From contig OZ038321.1 in the NCBI GenBank assembly GCA_964035795.1, positions 7,290,079-7,354,078 on the forward strand: DNA of 64,000 bases, given 5' to 3'. Positions 26,201-41,200 of the stretch are shown piece by piece. Position 1 is the stretch's first letter. The number at the start of each line of letters is the position of its first letter. Source of the DNA: Pterobdella sp. o SKG-2022. Its lineage: Eukaryota; Annelida; Clitellata; Hirudinida; Piscicolidae. The position numbers and the translations under genes were made by a program. Under the pieces are notes generated by a model that saw nothing but the letters and a program-made list of their open reading frames with translations, was not told where the DNA came from and did no database searches.

Positions 26201-29200
26201 AGTACATCAGTCTCAATAATGCATCCATAAACCACGCCACAGATTAGGTATTTGGTGGAGGATAAAAAGGCGGATTGTAGTCTGGTCAATGACCTTAACA
26301 AGAATGCTGTGAGTCGTGTTCTCTACGTTACCATTATCGTTAGCTAGTTGTTAGAGGCAAGTGTTTAGCTTGAAAGCTGTGGTAATAGTACTTTATAAAT
26401 TTCGTTGTTCTCATTACTGTAAGAAATAAATTTTACATCAACGTGGTTAATGTCAATTTCGACGTGAGGCTTGAGACAATATTTTTCTTCACTTCTGAAA
26501 GACCATTTGTTTATTTTTAAATAACTAATCACATTTCTTGTTTGATAAATCATTATCAATATTCATTATTTTCCATCAAATCAACTCTTACACCATTAAT
26601 AAAGCTTAAATCATGCAGCAATACAGCTAGGGCCTTGCTCCTCGCTTACAAGCTATGGCCATAATATTAATTTAATCAAGCACTCCCATTGATTTTGATG
26701 CAGTATTACTCCTATAATGATATTGACACAGCTGCATATTTTGGCTGAGAATCGCTCTGGAAGCAACCAAAGCATTGTGAGGATGTGTCATATACCTTTT
26801 TATGAATTAATGTTTTAATTCATCAATCAATATAAATAGTAATGTGGTTTTATACATGTGATATTGGTTGTTATTTATATTTTTTGTGGTAGTTCGATGC
26901 AGTATGTGAGCCAATGTTAGTATTACCATCATTAAACATAGGTTGTTCCATTATGTAGTTAAATATACATATGATATATATGTGTAACACTATCTATATT
27001 ATAATCTTCATATTAGAATACATATAAACTACATTTCTCGTATAATTTGTTATTATATTTTGAGATCTCAAGCTAATACCTACCACCTTTCATATACCAT
27101 AACATTACAATGATACAACCAACCAGTTTGACTCAGTAATCAAGAAAGTAGCAGAGGTGTTGATAAGGAATGGATGTGGCATCAACGAACCAGATAATGA
27201 TGGTGTCCTTCCCATTGTGCATGCCATCAAGGCAGTGAGTTGTGTGTGGTGGTGTTGTGTTTGTGTGTGTTTTAATAAGTTTATAAGATTTTTGATATTT
27301 TTTTGGATTCTGGTTTTGTATATGTATTTTAATTGTTTATATGTGTTTTAATGTTTTTTTAATGAAATTTAATATGCTGCATGCATTTGTGATTTAATGA
27401 TACCATTAAATAGATAATCTTTTTTCTACAACTATTCTATAGCAACTTATTGAATTTTTTCAAAAATCAGCAATTTTTAAACTCAATTTGGCAACAATTA
27501 ATATTTAAAAAATAATCTTTTCATTCTTATCATCATTTCCATCATTCTCACCTAATTGACACTCCCCAGGGCAACGACTCCTTAGCAGAGTACCTTCTGG
27601 GCAACACCACAAAGGTAAAAGGCCTCGATCACATTAGTAAGGAAGGGACCACAATACTGCACTACCTGGCTTCAGCCTGCTTTGTCCGAGATGTTTACCC
27701 TATCGCCAAGTCCATCATTGTTCGTCTTTTGGTTTTATATTTGTAGTTTGTTACTTTTTCTTTTCACCTTATGCTTAAAAAAATAGGCTCTGAACAAAAT
27801 GATGATGATGAGTTTTGTCATATTTGGAATGGTGATTGTTGTCAAGTTGAAACATGTTTAATTCATGGGAAATTTCAAACAAGAAATTTTATGAATTCCA
27901 CGTGTTTTTTATTTTTCAAACTATTTGAACACTAAACAACAAAACACACCATGTTCTGCAGGAGAAGTTGAAGAAGGAGAGCACCTTACAAAGGGTGCTG
28001 AACCAGTGTGACAACGATGGCTACACACCCCTTCTCTCTGCCTGCCACATCTACAAGACCTGGAATGTGGGTGATGTTGAGTTGAATGATGGCGACAGTG
28101 GGAAACGACCTGAATGATAATAATATTATCATTTTTATTTTTTATTAATAATAATCTATAAAAGATATGATATAGGTTAATGGAATATTTTATTATGACT
28201 CACTTTGAAGTAAGAAGTCTTTAAAATGAATTTATTTTTTAAACAAAAACTGTTCAATTAACGGCTCAACGTATTGTAAATTGAAACATTAAAAATGCAT
28301 TGAAAAATAACCAAAACTATTCAGTTGTTTAAAATACTCACAGAGCAACGTGTACAACGAAGAGAAGAAGGCGAGTGATGATGAGTTGAACTTCGGCTTG
28401 TTAGACGGGGTGGATGAGGATTACGATGAGAAGCATGACCAGTCTCAAAACCATGAGAGATCCATTGTCGTGAGTGGGTTCACGGAGGTGTTGTGTTATT
28501 CGGTTGATTAGTGCATTGATTTTTATTTTTTTGATGAAGTATGCCTAGTTTTATAATAAATTTTTTGTTAATATATCTAAAATTAGTATTTTTTTATATT
28601 AATAATGTTGCTTATTTTGTTTAATATATTGCAAAGTTAGTTATGTGTGCCTACAACCGCATATCAGTTTGTTAGTCTACGAATCAATAGGTAAAATATA
28701 ACAAAGATGGTGTTGATTAATACTGATGATGATGTAATTTTAAATTAAAAAACTCCATAAACATTTTTTCAACACGTTTTTGTTATATTTTCAGCACATA
28801 AGATATATCTGTTACCGAACAGAAAATCCACCTTTAAACTCCCCAAAAACCGTATCCAGGAATGCAGGTACTGGTACCTGGGTCGGAGGTTCTTGGGGTT
28901 GTTGTTGAGTCACATGGGAAGAGAGGCTTTTGATGTTGTGGTGCAGCCCCAAAAGACTTCAGATGCTACTAAGATCATTTTCAGGCATCCTGATGGTGCG
29001 GTTTTTATTTTATTCTATAGTTCAGCTGGTCTAGCATTAGACTAATTAGCGATTTTGATCCCGTGTTGAGCTGACAATAAACAAAAATTTTTAAAATAAT
29101 AATGTAGCTCCAGCTTTCTTTAGTATTAACAACCTCCTCATCACTATCATGATCATCCTCATCACTACAAACACTCAACAGAGGCAGGGTACAGCGTGTT

Positions 29201-32200
29201 GGACTTCTTCTTAACCACATCTGACGAGAACTCGATGCTGATCATCAACAGAAACACTGGACAACAAAGCCTGGAGAGCAACCCAGGAGTACATCTAGCT
29301 CTGAGACATCTGCACAAGACCCTTAACAAAAGCTTCAACAACAACAAGAAAGTGGTGGATGAAAAGTTCAAGGAGTATGTGAACAAGCATGATAGAGACG
29401 GTCTTACCCCCCTCATGAACTCTGCACTCAAACGCAAAAAATCCCTCTCTCTACTGCTCGTTCGTTTTTGTTGATTTTATTATCATTATTAAGATAATTA
29501 TTGTTATCAGTATTTATTATTCTTGTAATAACAATACAAATAATAGTAATAATTATTATTATTCATGGATATACAGCTGAAGAACAAGGCTAATGTGAAT
29601 ACGATGTCTCGAAGCAAGTACTCCTTGAAAAAAGGAAACGCTTTGATGATCGTTTTAAGGTGATGAAAGAGAATTTTAAATACCTTTTTATAATGGATGA
29701 AAATCTTGAATAAATGGCTTTATTTATAAACTAGTATCAATCGGCTAAGCCAGCTGATGTCAGCCCCAGTTACTGGGACATGTACTGCAGTATAATTTAG
29801 TATGAAATGGATGTTCACATACAAATATTTGTACAGACAACCTTTCACAGACTTGTCTTTAATACTTGCTTTAAATTATCACTGGATTATATTATTTATT
29901 TGATACCATTGCAATCAGTTAGCGGATATAAATATGATAGTAATGATATCAATGATAAGAATAATAAGACTAATAAACTCATACAATTATAAAAAATAAA
30001 ATGTACAAAAAGTTTCATTTTATTGATTGGTTAATTGAATGATTGAATCTTTATCATTAAACTTCTTCAACAGGCATGGCTTTTATGATGAGATGCCTCG
30101 TCTTATCGATGCTGGAAGTTAAATCTATCATTATTTCAACTATTATTCTTAACAATAATAATAATTATTATTATCATTATTATCATCCTACACAGGCCTC
30201 ATGAACATGACAGACGAAAGATCCCAATGCAATCCACTTCACTTCGTCTGCATGAAGCCTGGTGACGACATTGATGCTTTTATCCATTCAGAATTAACCT
30301 GTCTTTGGAATCATTAACACCATTAAAATGGACTTTGAATGGATGAAACCATAGTATGGTTTTGCTTCTATATTTTGATATTTTTGGTTGTTACTCATGG
30401 TTGGAAGTTTCTGTATAATCCCAAAGATTTGTGGTGTCTTCGATACCATTAGCAGGGTTTTAAATGATATTTTGATTTCCAGATTGCTTTGTATTTGAAG
30501 CTGTTTCAAATCCTTGTGTGTTACTCAATATATTATTGCATAGGACATATTATTATTTAATAATAATGTCATAAATAACAATTGATAATAATATAATTAA
30601 AAAACTGATAGTAATGGTGATAGTATTAATAATAATAATAATAATATATTAATATTAATGTTAATACACAAAACAAAAATATAAATTAATAAAAATAACT
30701 TTTATGACAACAATAAAAATAACAATAATACTATTAATAATAATAGCAACCCCCTGGCTACTACAGATTACAACAAGCTACTGGAGCACATCAAGACGTT
30801 TCTGGAGGCTGGGTGCAACAGCAACCACAGGGACATCTTGGGACAAACTCCTCTCCATAAACTAGCCAAGCTCACCTCTGCGTGTTGGTGGTTGGGTAGT
30901 TTATTGAGTATATTTAACCCGTTTGTACCCATTGATCTCATATGAGATAACTCACATCTAACAGTTTTACTAATTATTGGTCAATATTTATCTAAATAAA
31001 ATCATTTTTTTTATTAACTAGGGTTATATCTTCAATATTGAATTTATTTTGAATTTTAATTTTGTGATATTTAAGCTTAAAATTGTCCAAACTTCACTTT
31101 TATGGGCGTTTATCGAAAAACCTTTAATTAAGGCAAAATAATTTATTTTTGAAACAAAATAATGTATTTTTGAGTTACCTTCAAATAATATTATAAAATC
31201 TTAAAACATGTAAAATTAACAGAAAAAAAGGCATTAAAAGTTGCTGATCTCATATGAGATCAATGGGCACGAGTGTTAGAAAATGGGCGTTTCACATGAA
31301 ATACATTATAATTTCAATTTTAAAAAGATGACTATTACAAAAAATAAATAAAATAGTTGAATAAAGGAAAAAAAATAACTTTTTGTAAACATTAGTTTAT
31401 ATTTATAACTGAGTGATATAAAATTTCATAAAATACTTCGTGCATCACTTACTCAAACAGTTTATTAGGGGCAAGCCAATTAGATTAGGTTACAAATTTT
31501 GGGCATTGTGCGATTCTTCAAGCTATTGCTTTAACTTTAACCTGTATTGTGGTAAAAACTTATCAGATCAACGGAAAGGTTCATACGTTTTTCTGAAAAC
31601 GTTGGATGCGATAGAAGAAATCCAATCGCACACTGCATTTTTTGACAACTTTTTTACAAGTTATCAGTTATTGATTCATTTAAAAAGTTTTGGTTTTCAA
31701 GCAAAAGAGAATATAAAAGATAACGGATTAAGAAAAGGTCCTTTGACCGACAAAAAACAATGAATAAGCAAAAAAGAGACACTCACAGCTATAGTTTCGA
31801 TACCAATGAAGAAATTTTAATTGTGAGGTGGCTAGATAATACTGTGGCAAACTTTGGAACAAATTATGATGCAGTTGAAGTATTCATGAAGTAACTTGTT
31901 GGAAAAATTAATTATAATAAAAGGTTTAGTTCCACGGCCTAATGTATTTGAAACATTTAGCTCGAAAATGTGTGGAGTGGATAAGGACGATTGGTGGGCA
32001 AACAAATAGGCCACAACAATAAAGGCTAAAAATGGTATTGACCAATATTTACAAAAATACTAGGTATGGCAGTAATAAACTCTCAGATAATCTGTAATTG
32101 GTCAAACGAGGAAAGGGATACACAAGCCAAAAAACGGATTTGATCACATTAAGGATAGCAATTAGCCGATTCTAATTCAAAAACTTTGCATTTAGACAAC

Positions 32201-35200
32201 AGCAAATCAAAAGATACAGCTGTTCAAGCCCTCCACAAGCCTTTAATGATGCTTGTTTCAATCTCCAAGGATATTTTATAATAACTAGAAATGAACAAAG
32301 AAGATGCCAAAACAAGCCATGCACCGCTAGACCACGGACATTTTGGAAAAATTCATGGTTACTTTGAGCATAGCTTGGATTTATTTATATCATAAAGATA
32401 AATAAGAATGAAAATTTTTATTTTCAAAAAATTTGATAAGTTTTTCGGTTATTATATGGGAATTTTCGTTTTCTTTTATTTGAATAATAATAATAATAAT
32501 TAGTTATTTGTATAGCGCCTTTTACGCGTCGTTCAAAGGCGCTCTGCTATGAACTGCTTGAAAAAAAGGTTTTTAAATTTCTAATAAAAATAAGATAGGG
32601 AGAAGATTTAAGATTAGGAGAAAAAGAGTTCCAGAGAAGTGGACCAGAAAAAGAAAAAGCAGGTTTAGCATAGGAGGGAGAGAGAGAATGAAAAGTTGAG
32701 AACGAGTAGAGGACCGTAAGCTGGCACGTTTAGGAGATAGTAAGAGGTTAGAAAGATAGGAAGGCGAGGTGGAGTGAGAAATTTTGTACATGAGAGTACA
32801 GATTTTGAAGAAAAAGCGAAAGAGAGGAAGTAGCCAAAATGATTGACAGAGATGGAGAGATATTGGAGATTATTAGAACAAACAGTGAAAAATCCTTAAT
32901 TATTTTGGAAAAAAAAATTTTTTTGAACTTTTTGAGAAATTTCAATTACGTATAATTATATAAATTTGAAATATTCTTATATTTTGGTTTTAAAAATCAA
33001 ATTAAAGTGAATTAAATTCTTAAAACTACTCTTTAATGCTATGCGGTTAAAAGCCCATTTGCTAACACGTGCCCATTGATCTCATATGAGATCACCCTGT
33101 ATCTCGCTTATTTTTTTGTCAAAATTAAAATCTTTTTTTTCTGTGTTTTTATGAGGTTGTTTTAAGGTAGGAACAAAAGTTTCAATAAAAAATTACTGCC
33201 ATTAGCATTTTGGGCACAAACTGGTTAAGAACACTAGTAAATTTCATACAAAGCTTTTTGTTAACTAAAATTTTCAAGTATGGATGGTTTTTTATTGATG
33301 TTCAATTTAATAATCTGAAAACAAAAGATACTTTTATTAGGCACAAAGCTTTTTCTTAACAAATTAGCATTATCAAGTCTTGACAATGTTACTTTGTTAA
33401 GAAAAAGCTTTGTTATTATGGTTTAATTGTGTTTCACTGTTTGAAATTTTTTAACTGTTCAATAATTTTTAGCTCATAATGGTTTCACAACCTTTTAATT
33501 ATTTTCTCATTTATAATGCTGCTGATTAATATTATAAAGCTGTTGATATTGATGCAGATGCTTATATCTAGATTATTGTTTTTTCTAGTTTTTTTTAAAG
33601 TTAATAGGCTGTTTTTATGACATAAAAATACGAATAATTTTGTAATAATTTTTAAAGTTCTCTTTCACTGCAACCTCTTCAGTACCACACTATCATTGGA
33701 ACTATCACCACTTAAACATTACCATGTTATCTTCATAATTCCACTGTTTTCATCAAACCATCAACACTTTTTTGCTTTGCCCCATTGCATTGTTAAAGTA
33801 AACCGTTCTATCACACCGCAAACCAGTTCCATCACATCGCAAACCACACACCACTTTATCCCACCAAACCAGAAACCATTTCCTCCCACCACACTGCAAA
33901 CTCCTTTATTCCACAAAACCACAAACCACCCTAACCCACTACAGTCAACAAGGTAGTGTTGGATGCAATGGAATTGCTGATGGGTCAAGGAAAGTGTGAT
34001 GCATCAATAAGGGATAAGCAGGGTTTGACTGCTCTGCACATCAGTGTCTCATGCAACACTGGTGACGTCAACTCATCCACTGAATACCAACAGGCCCTTA
34101 CTGAGAAGTATGCTCTTGATGATGTGGGGAATGATTATAGTAGTGGGGTTGCCAATGGTGATGGTGGTGGTTGTTGTTGTTGAGCGATGAGTGAAAGCGA
34201 CTTAGTAAGTTAGTGTAGTAGGGGTTGGGGTTGTGAAATGTTTAAGAGGTCTGACATTGATTTCCACTTATCCCATATCATCAGAGTCAGTTTAGGGCTT
34301 AATGTCATTGCGTCGAGAGGAGGTGGTTTAGCAGGGGGCCGATGTATACGAGGACATTTGTAGATGGCATGCTCAGTAGTCTCATCGTCCAGGCCACATT
34401 TCCGACAGATGCTATCAACTGCTCTGTTGATTTTTGCCAACCAATATTTGAGTTTTGGATGGTGACCAGATCGAAGGCGGCCTAACGTCACCTGATCTCT
34501 TCTTCCCAGTTGGCCTTTTTTTCTGTTGACCTTCGACCCTCTATCACCCTAGATCCGCTGAGTGAGTTTATGCAACGCCGGCCCGCCCTTCGTTGCTCTG
34601 CGTATCATCGCTTTGGCTGTGGTGTAGTGATGGTCAACGTCCGTTTGGTCAGCGTCAGCCTCCTTTTTCGCCTGAGCATCTGCTAGCTCGTTGCCGGTGA
34701 TGCCACAGCCACCCGGGCACCACTTAAAGGTCACTTGGCAGCTTCGTGCCTTCAGCGTTGAAAGTGTTTTGAGGATGGTGTGTTCGTTCTTGTTGTTGCA
34801 CGGTTGGGATGGGTGCGTTGCCTGAATGCGAAGACAGATTGACTATCGCTGACAATTCGGGCTTTCTGAACGTGCTCTTCCGCCTGGATTACTTGAAGTG
34901 CTTTGACCACCGCCTTCATTTCCGTCTGGTAAGAGGAACACTATTTGCCGGTGGGAAGGGAAAAAAAGCGGAAAACTTGAGGGTCACCAAAGTGGCCAAT
35001 GGTAACGACTATTCCACCACCACCTGTTCCGGTCCCACTCGTTGCTAATCCGTCGGTATACACAACCAGGTGAAGGTGTTCCAACCTTTCTCCAGTCGTT
35101 GCAATGCCCACTTTTTGTCGGCTTCGGTGTTCCTGGGCTTGCTGCCGGAAGTTTCGAAGATGTGTTCATCTATTTGCATCTATGGGAGGAGAAGTTTTGG

Positions 35201-38200
35201 CTGTTTGGCAGGATTGGTATTTCCGAAACTTGACTCTCATACCACTCCGGCCTTGGTTCGCCAGCTGTGCTTTTTTGTGCGTTGACGGGAAGACTGCTCA
35301 GCAATTTGATGACGCGGGTTTTCGGGTGCAATCCTTTTCGACTTTTCTAGTGCTCTGGCGCAGAGTTGTGTGGCTCTAGTGCCAATTTTTGGAAGATTAT
35401 TTTCGGCAAGGATCGCCTCCACTGGCGTGGTTTTGACTTGTCCCGTGATAGCTCGTCCCGCAAATTGTTGGCACGCTTCCAGCTTTTCCATAGTTGAAGA
35501 CGACACCCACGGTAGTAATGCGGCCGCCGCATATTCAAGAGCTGATCTACCCGTCGCGATATAGGTAGCCCGTAATGTTTGGTCGGTCGTTGCAAGGCAT
35601 CTCAAAGCACTAGTCTGTATTTGCAGCTTTCCGCCGACAGTTGCTGCATGTGAGGCAAACGTTAACTGACGCTCATATGTGACACCAAGAAACTTGGGGA
35701 TGGGATTATACTTAAGTGCGTGACCACTTAGCTTCAAGTTGGGACGCCAGCTAGCTTCATGCGTGTTGGTAGTGAATAAGGAGTATTCTGACTTCTGGAC
35801 AGAGAGTTCCATCTTCCACCGATTGCTCCATTTCGGGATGTGGTTCAGCGTGATGGTGGTGGTGATGAGGATGATGGTGTGCTGATAATGATGCTGATGG
35901 TGATGATACAAATAAAATGATTATAATACCAAAAGATAATAAAAATCATAATTTTCCAAATTTTCATGAAAAGTTGTGTTTAACAGGTGCCCAGAAGTGG
36001 TAGACATAGAAGACAATTACATGAGATTGCCTCTCCATTATGTTTATTGTAAAATCGAGTATGTACACTTCGTTGTTCACAATTATATACATGTTGTTAT
36101 TTTGAAATATATCAAATGTCCATATATGATCTCTATTTACCACGTGTGGGTCACATGGTCATACGATTGTTAAGGTATTATGGTTTATGGTTTAATCACT
36201 TTGTAAGTCAATGTATTTTTGTTTAATGCTCAGATATGAATTGAAAAGCTTATTAGGTTTTTGTCTTAAGCCACATCACCTCAGCAATCGCATGAAGTCA
36301 AATGTGGATCCAATAGAACTGACCTACTTTTTGACCAACCAATCAAATAATGTGAAGAGAATGGTAAACCAACCAGATCATCACAACGTGACACCATTGC
36401 ACATGGCAGCCAGTATAGGAGCTGGTTTCTGCTGCGTACATCTTGTGGATGTGCGTTTAACATTTGTGAACATTTAATCACATTTATTTACTTAATAATA
36501 TAATGAATGAAATGGACTAAATTGAACTAAAACGAAATCAAATAAAAGACCTTGGACGATTTAGCCACTTGAAATCCAAGTTTTTTCATATATAGCTGCT
36601 ATCATTCTCACGTCTAAAATGATGGCATTTAGATATATAAAAACTTTAGTTTTTTAATTAATAAATCGTTGATAAGTTTCGGTTATACTATTATATTATT
36701 AAGTATGATTCGAGATCTCATTAAAGACATCATCTTTGAGAACCGTATACCGTCTGAGTGCCAGGAAAGTCACATAGTCAGTGTATATAAGGGTAAAGGT
36801 GATGCTTTAAACAGGTCTAACTATAGGAGTTTGAAGTTAATTGATCAGGTTATGAAGGTTTTGGAGCGCGTAGTAGAAGGTTTTATCAGACAGAGGGTGG
36901 TGATTAATGATATGCAATGTGGTTTTATGCAAAGTCGGGGTACAACTGATGCCATATTTATCCTCCGTCAGTTACAGGAAAAGCATCTGGTTGCTCTTAA
37001 GCCAGTCTACTTAGCATTCATTGATTTGGAGAAAGCCTTTGACAGAGTGCCACGAGAAGTTATTTGATGGAGTATGCGAAAATTGAAAATTGATGAATGG
37101 CTTGTGAGAATTGTCAATCAATGTACAAAGAAGTGAGAAGTAGGGTGAGAGTTGGTGATGAATATAGCAACTCTTGATGTTCGGGTAGAAATCCATCAAG
37201 GTTCTGTTCTTAGTCCATTACATTTTGTTATTGTGCTGGAAGCTTTATCTCTGGAGTTTTGTACAGGTTGCCCTTGGGAGATCTTGTATGCTGACGATTT
37301 AATGGTAAGTGCTCAGTCCATGGATGAACTATTAGTGAAGTTGAGAACATGGAGATCGGAGATGGAGAAAAAGGGGTTGAGGGTGAATATTGGTAAGACA
37401 AAGCTAATGGTTTCTGGTTCGAACCTTGATGTGTTGAGAAAATCTGGGAAGTATCCTTGTGGTGTATGCCAAGCAGATGTGGGTAGAAATGCTATTCAGT
37501 GTGGAGGCTGCAGGCAATGGGTACACAAGAAATGCAGCGGCATAAAAGGCCGTCTAACTTCGGATCTTAACTTCCGATGCGCTCGTTGCCTTGATACAGC
37601 ACGGCCTGTTGATGGGAGATTAGTGAAGGAATAAATGATTGGTGATGAAAAACTAGAAGTTGTTCCAGAGTTCTGCTATCTTGGGGATATGTAATCTGCA
37701 GGTAGTGGATTTGAGCTTGCTTCAATAACACGTAAGTGTGCCTGGGCTAAATTTCGCCAACTTATTTCACTTCTTGCTAATCGTCATTTATAATTATTGA
37801 CCAGAGGCCGTGTCTATTCAACCTGCGTTAGGAGAGCTATGTTACATGCTGCTGAAACATGGCCCCTAACAGTTTCCACATTGAACCGCCTTAGACAAAA
37901 TGACCTTGCCATGATTCGCTGGATGTGCAACATCAAAACGAATGATAACGTTTGCTTTCACTCCTTTCAAAACTTGGCATTCAGGATGTTGGGGTAGTTC
38001 TTCGTACAAGCAGGATGAGGTGGTTTGAACATGTAGAGCGTAGCGTGGATTGGATTTCTCAGGTGCGAAAGTTGGATTTAGATATTTGCAAGAAGCCTGG
38101 TAGGCCCAAAAAGACTTGGAATGAGCTCATATTGAATGATAAAAGAAAGCTAGACATGGTTTGTGCGGATTCATTTGAGTGCTTTGAATGAAAAGGCAGA

Positions 38201-41200
38201 CTTCAAGCTAGAACTTTCAAAAAGCCCAACTCTTGGTAAAGGAAAACGGGCTATAAAAAGGATTTGATTAATTGATTGATTGATTGATATTATATTATGG
38301 TTCTGGGCCTGAAGTTAAAATGCAATAATGCGATCCTGGGCATGTCATTAAACTGCACCGAAGATAGCGTCTCTAAATTGAGGCTGCTTTTCTGTTATAA
38401 CCTGGATAACAGTAGAGTCCGGTAGCAGGTATCTACAAACCGATATTCTGGTATCGTTGTCATTTGGCTTGGCGGATGATCTTTCTTTTTTTGACAATTG
38501 CAAGGCAAACTGCCCAAGTGTGGGAACGGTGGATTTTGATTTCGATAGGTTCAAGTTGGACGTTAGCTCGAGCTGGCAGTCTCTTAAACTTTGTCCCAAA
38601 TAAAATGGCCTTTTTTATAAATTTTTCTTTTATAGTATCAATAACCTAGGCTGACTGCTGTCAACCCCAGTTACTGGGACATCACAGCAGTATAATCTGA
38701 TTGGATTAATAATAATGAATTTTAGTTTTTTCATTTATTTTTACAACATAAGTTTTATTATTGTCTTATGTTTGAAAAAAATACTAGTTTCTATTAATTT
38801 ACAAGTACGTTTACATTCAAATTGATTCGACCCCAGTGTCTTATTTCTTTTAGAAAGAATAACATCTTTCTCAAACTTTTGAAAACTCACTTATACCATA
38901 AACATTCCCAGTCATAATCTCTTACAAACCTTGAGCGCCTCTGAAGCAATCTTGAATTGATAACTGTGCGCTATAAAAATCTTAATAATAATAATAAATA
39001 GAACTATCTAGATAACGCATATACTCGATAGGGCTAGTTAACGTGAAACCTCTAAAGAATTAACGCAGAGAGAGCTGTTGAGTTTTATAGAGATAGAAGC
39101 GAGTTCATGAGTCTTATGTGAAGCTCGCTATTTCTAATTTACAACAATCATCATTCAAACCACTAATGATTTATATATTTCTCTATTATTAAAATTAAAA
39201 AGCACATATATTTCAGTGATATATACATGGGCTAAATAAAAATAATACATCCGAAATGATAGAACATTAGTTTCAATTTTATTGATATGTCGATGTTATT
39301 GGAATGTGTTGCTAGTATTGAAATGAGATGTATGGATGTTCTTGCAGAAAGCAGCTGACTTGAACGCTAAGACACGTCAGGGCAATACCCCTCTAAGCCT
39401 GGCTGTCAGAAGTGGTGTGGAAAGGTTACTATTTATAATTTCATTTATTTTCATAATGATGAATACTATTTTTTAAATTTTAGTTTTTTCATTAATTTTT
39501 ACTACAAGTTTCATTATTGTCCTATGTTTAGAAAAAAAACTAGTTTCCATTGATCAAGTTTTTACTTAGATATTCGTCCAACCCATGCTATCATGGAAAT
39601 GGACGCAAAAAGATGAGGGTGATGATATTGTTCAAAATGTCCATTCATTATTAAATGTTCACACAATATAAACCATTCATATATATATATCTTTTTCTTT
39701 TCGCTGACGTTTTATGATAAGGCTAAACTTATCGAAAATTATAGCTTCTGATTTTCAATAAATGTATTAATAATTCCTCTTAATTGATGTTTTTCGTTAC
39801 AAACCATTGATATGTTGTAACTATTGTTTCTCCACCTAACTACTATGCCATATTACCTTGCCATTGTTGGCTAACCATATTACTCTACCGTTGTTGTCGC
39901 ACCCAGCTGTGTGATGTTGCTGATGCAGAAGCAGGCAAATATCAATTGCGAGGTTTACATGGAGGATGGTGAGAAAAAGAAGGAGGAGGAGGAAGAGGAA
40001 GAGGAACAGTTCAGTTCAGAAGAGGAGTACCATAGTGAAGATTATGATAGTGATGATAGCTATTTGGTGAAGTTGAGGAAGAAGAAGAAGTACTACGAAA
40101 GCAAAAGAGAGAAGACAAAGGTTCAAGAGAACAAGAGAGAAATAACTTGTGATGAAGACATTTATAAGAATATAAAAGATGACGATGAAGCAGAGAAGAA
40201 GGATTGTACGAAGGACAGGGTTGCGACGAAAAAGGTACCTTCGATGATATGGAGGCCTGACCAAGGTGTTAAGGAGCTCCCTGTGGAACAAGAACACTAC
40301 CCCATCATCAAGGTTTGCATTCTGACTCTTAATTGTTCCCACGGTTTTTTATTTCATTTTTTTCTGAAATTTTCTTGATGAGTACCAATGAAAATCAAAG
40401 GAAATTTTTGACAAAAAATGTTATTCATTCTAAGCTTATAACTAACTAAAAACTTCGACTTTCACAATCAAATCGTCAAACAACCATGATATGCACAGGG
40501 AGTGATACTGCATGGATGGCAGGGAGTGATGTTCTCCATGTTGGAAGGCATCAAAAACTTCTCAGAAATCAGCACCTCATCCATCTTGAAAGTTTTGATC
40601 ATCAGTTTTCAATCATTAAATTTTGAAATTAACTTATATTAATACAAATAAAATTCAACCAATAAAACAATGACAATGTAAATGACGATGGTGATGAAAT
40701 ACATCGAATCACTCCCCAGTGGATTATGGAGACGAACAAATTCAATCTGGCATTGAGTCTTTTGTCCAAGACAAAAACCATCCCAGACCAATTGAACAGC
40801 AGGGGGTCCTTAGGCAGATCCCTGGCTCACCACCTTGCACTCAACTCTAAAAATGAACACACTCACTTCACCAATGTATTTTTCCTTTTGGTTTTGTTGT
40901 TTAGCTGTATTTAGATTTATTCTTAATTTTTAGTAATAATAATTTTTATTTCAATAATCTATTCATAATTGATCAGAAAAACTCTTAACATGATGAGGAC
41001 TATTATTATTTAATTTCATATCGTTTGTTCTCATAGTTGAAAATAATACATGTTGACGAAGAATATTAGTATTGTTAAGAATATATATATATAATATAGT
41101 TTTGATGTTGAGACGTGCTTGAAGGTGATGAGACTGTTGGACAGGAGGGGCTTGAATTTTGAGTTGAAGGATGACACCCTCAACACTCCACTGCATTACG

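Noticed and set aside
35104..35379. Several overlapping plus-strand ORFs with Cys/Trp-rich products
   Set aside because: Antisense to the RT/RNase H pieces of the LINE fragment at 34200-35870.
40016..40342. 108-codon minus-strand ORF with hydrophobic stretches
   Set aside because: It is the antisense shadow of the Glu/Lys-rich PARP exon; GAA/GAG runs read as Phe/Leu on the other strand.
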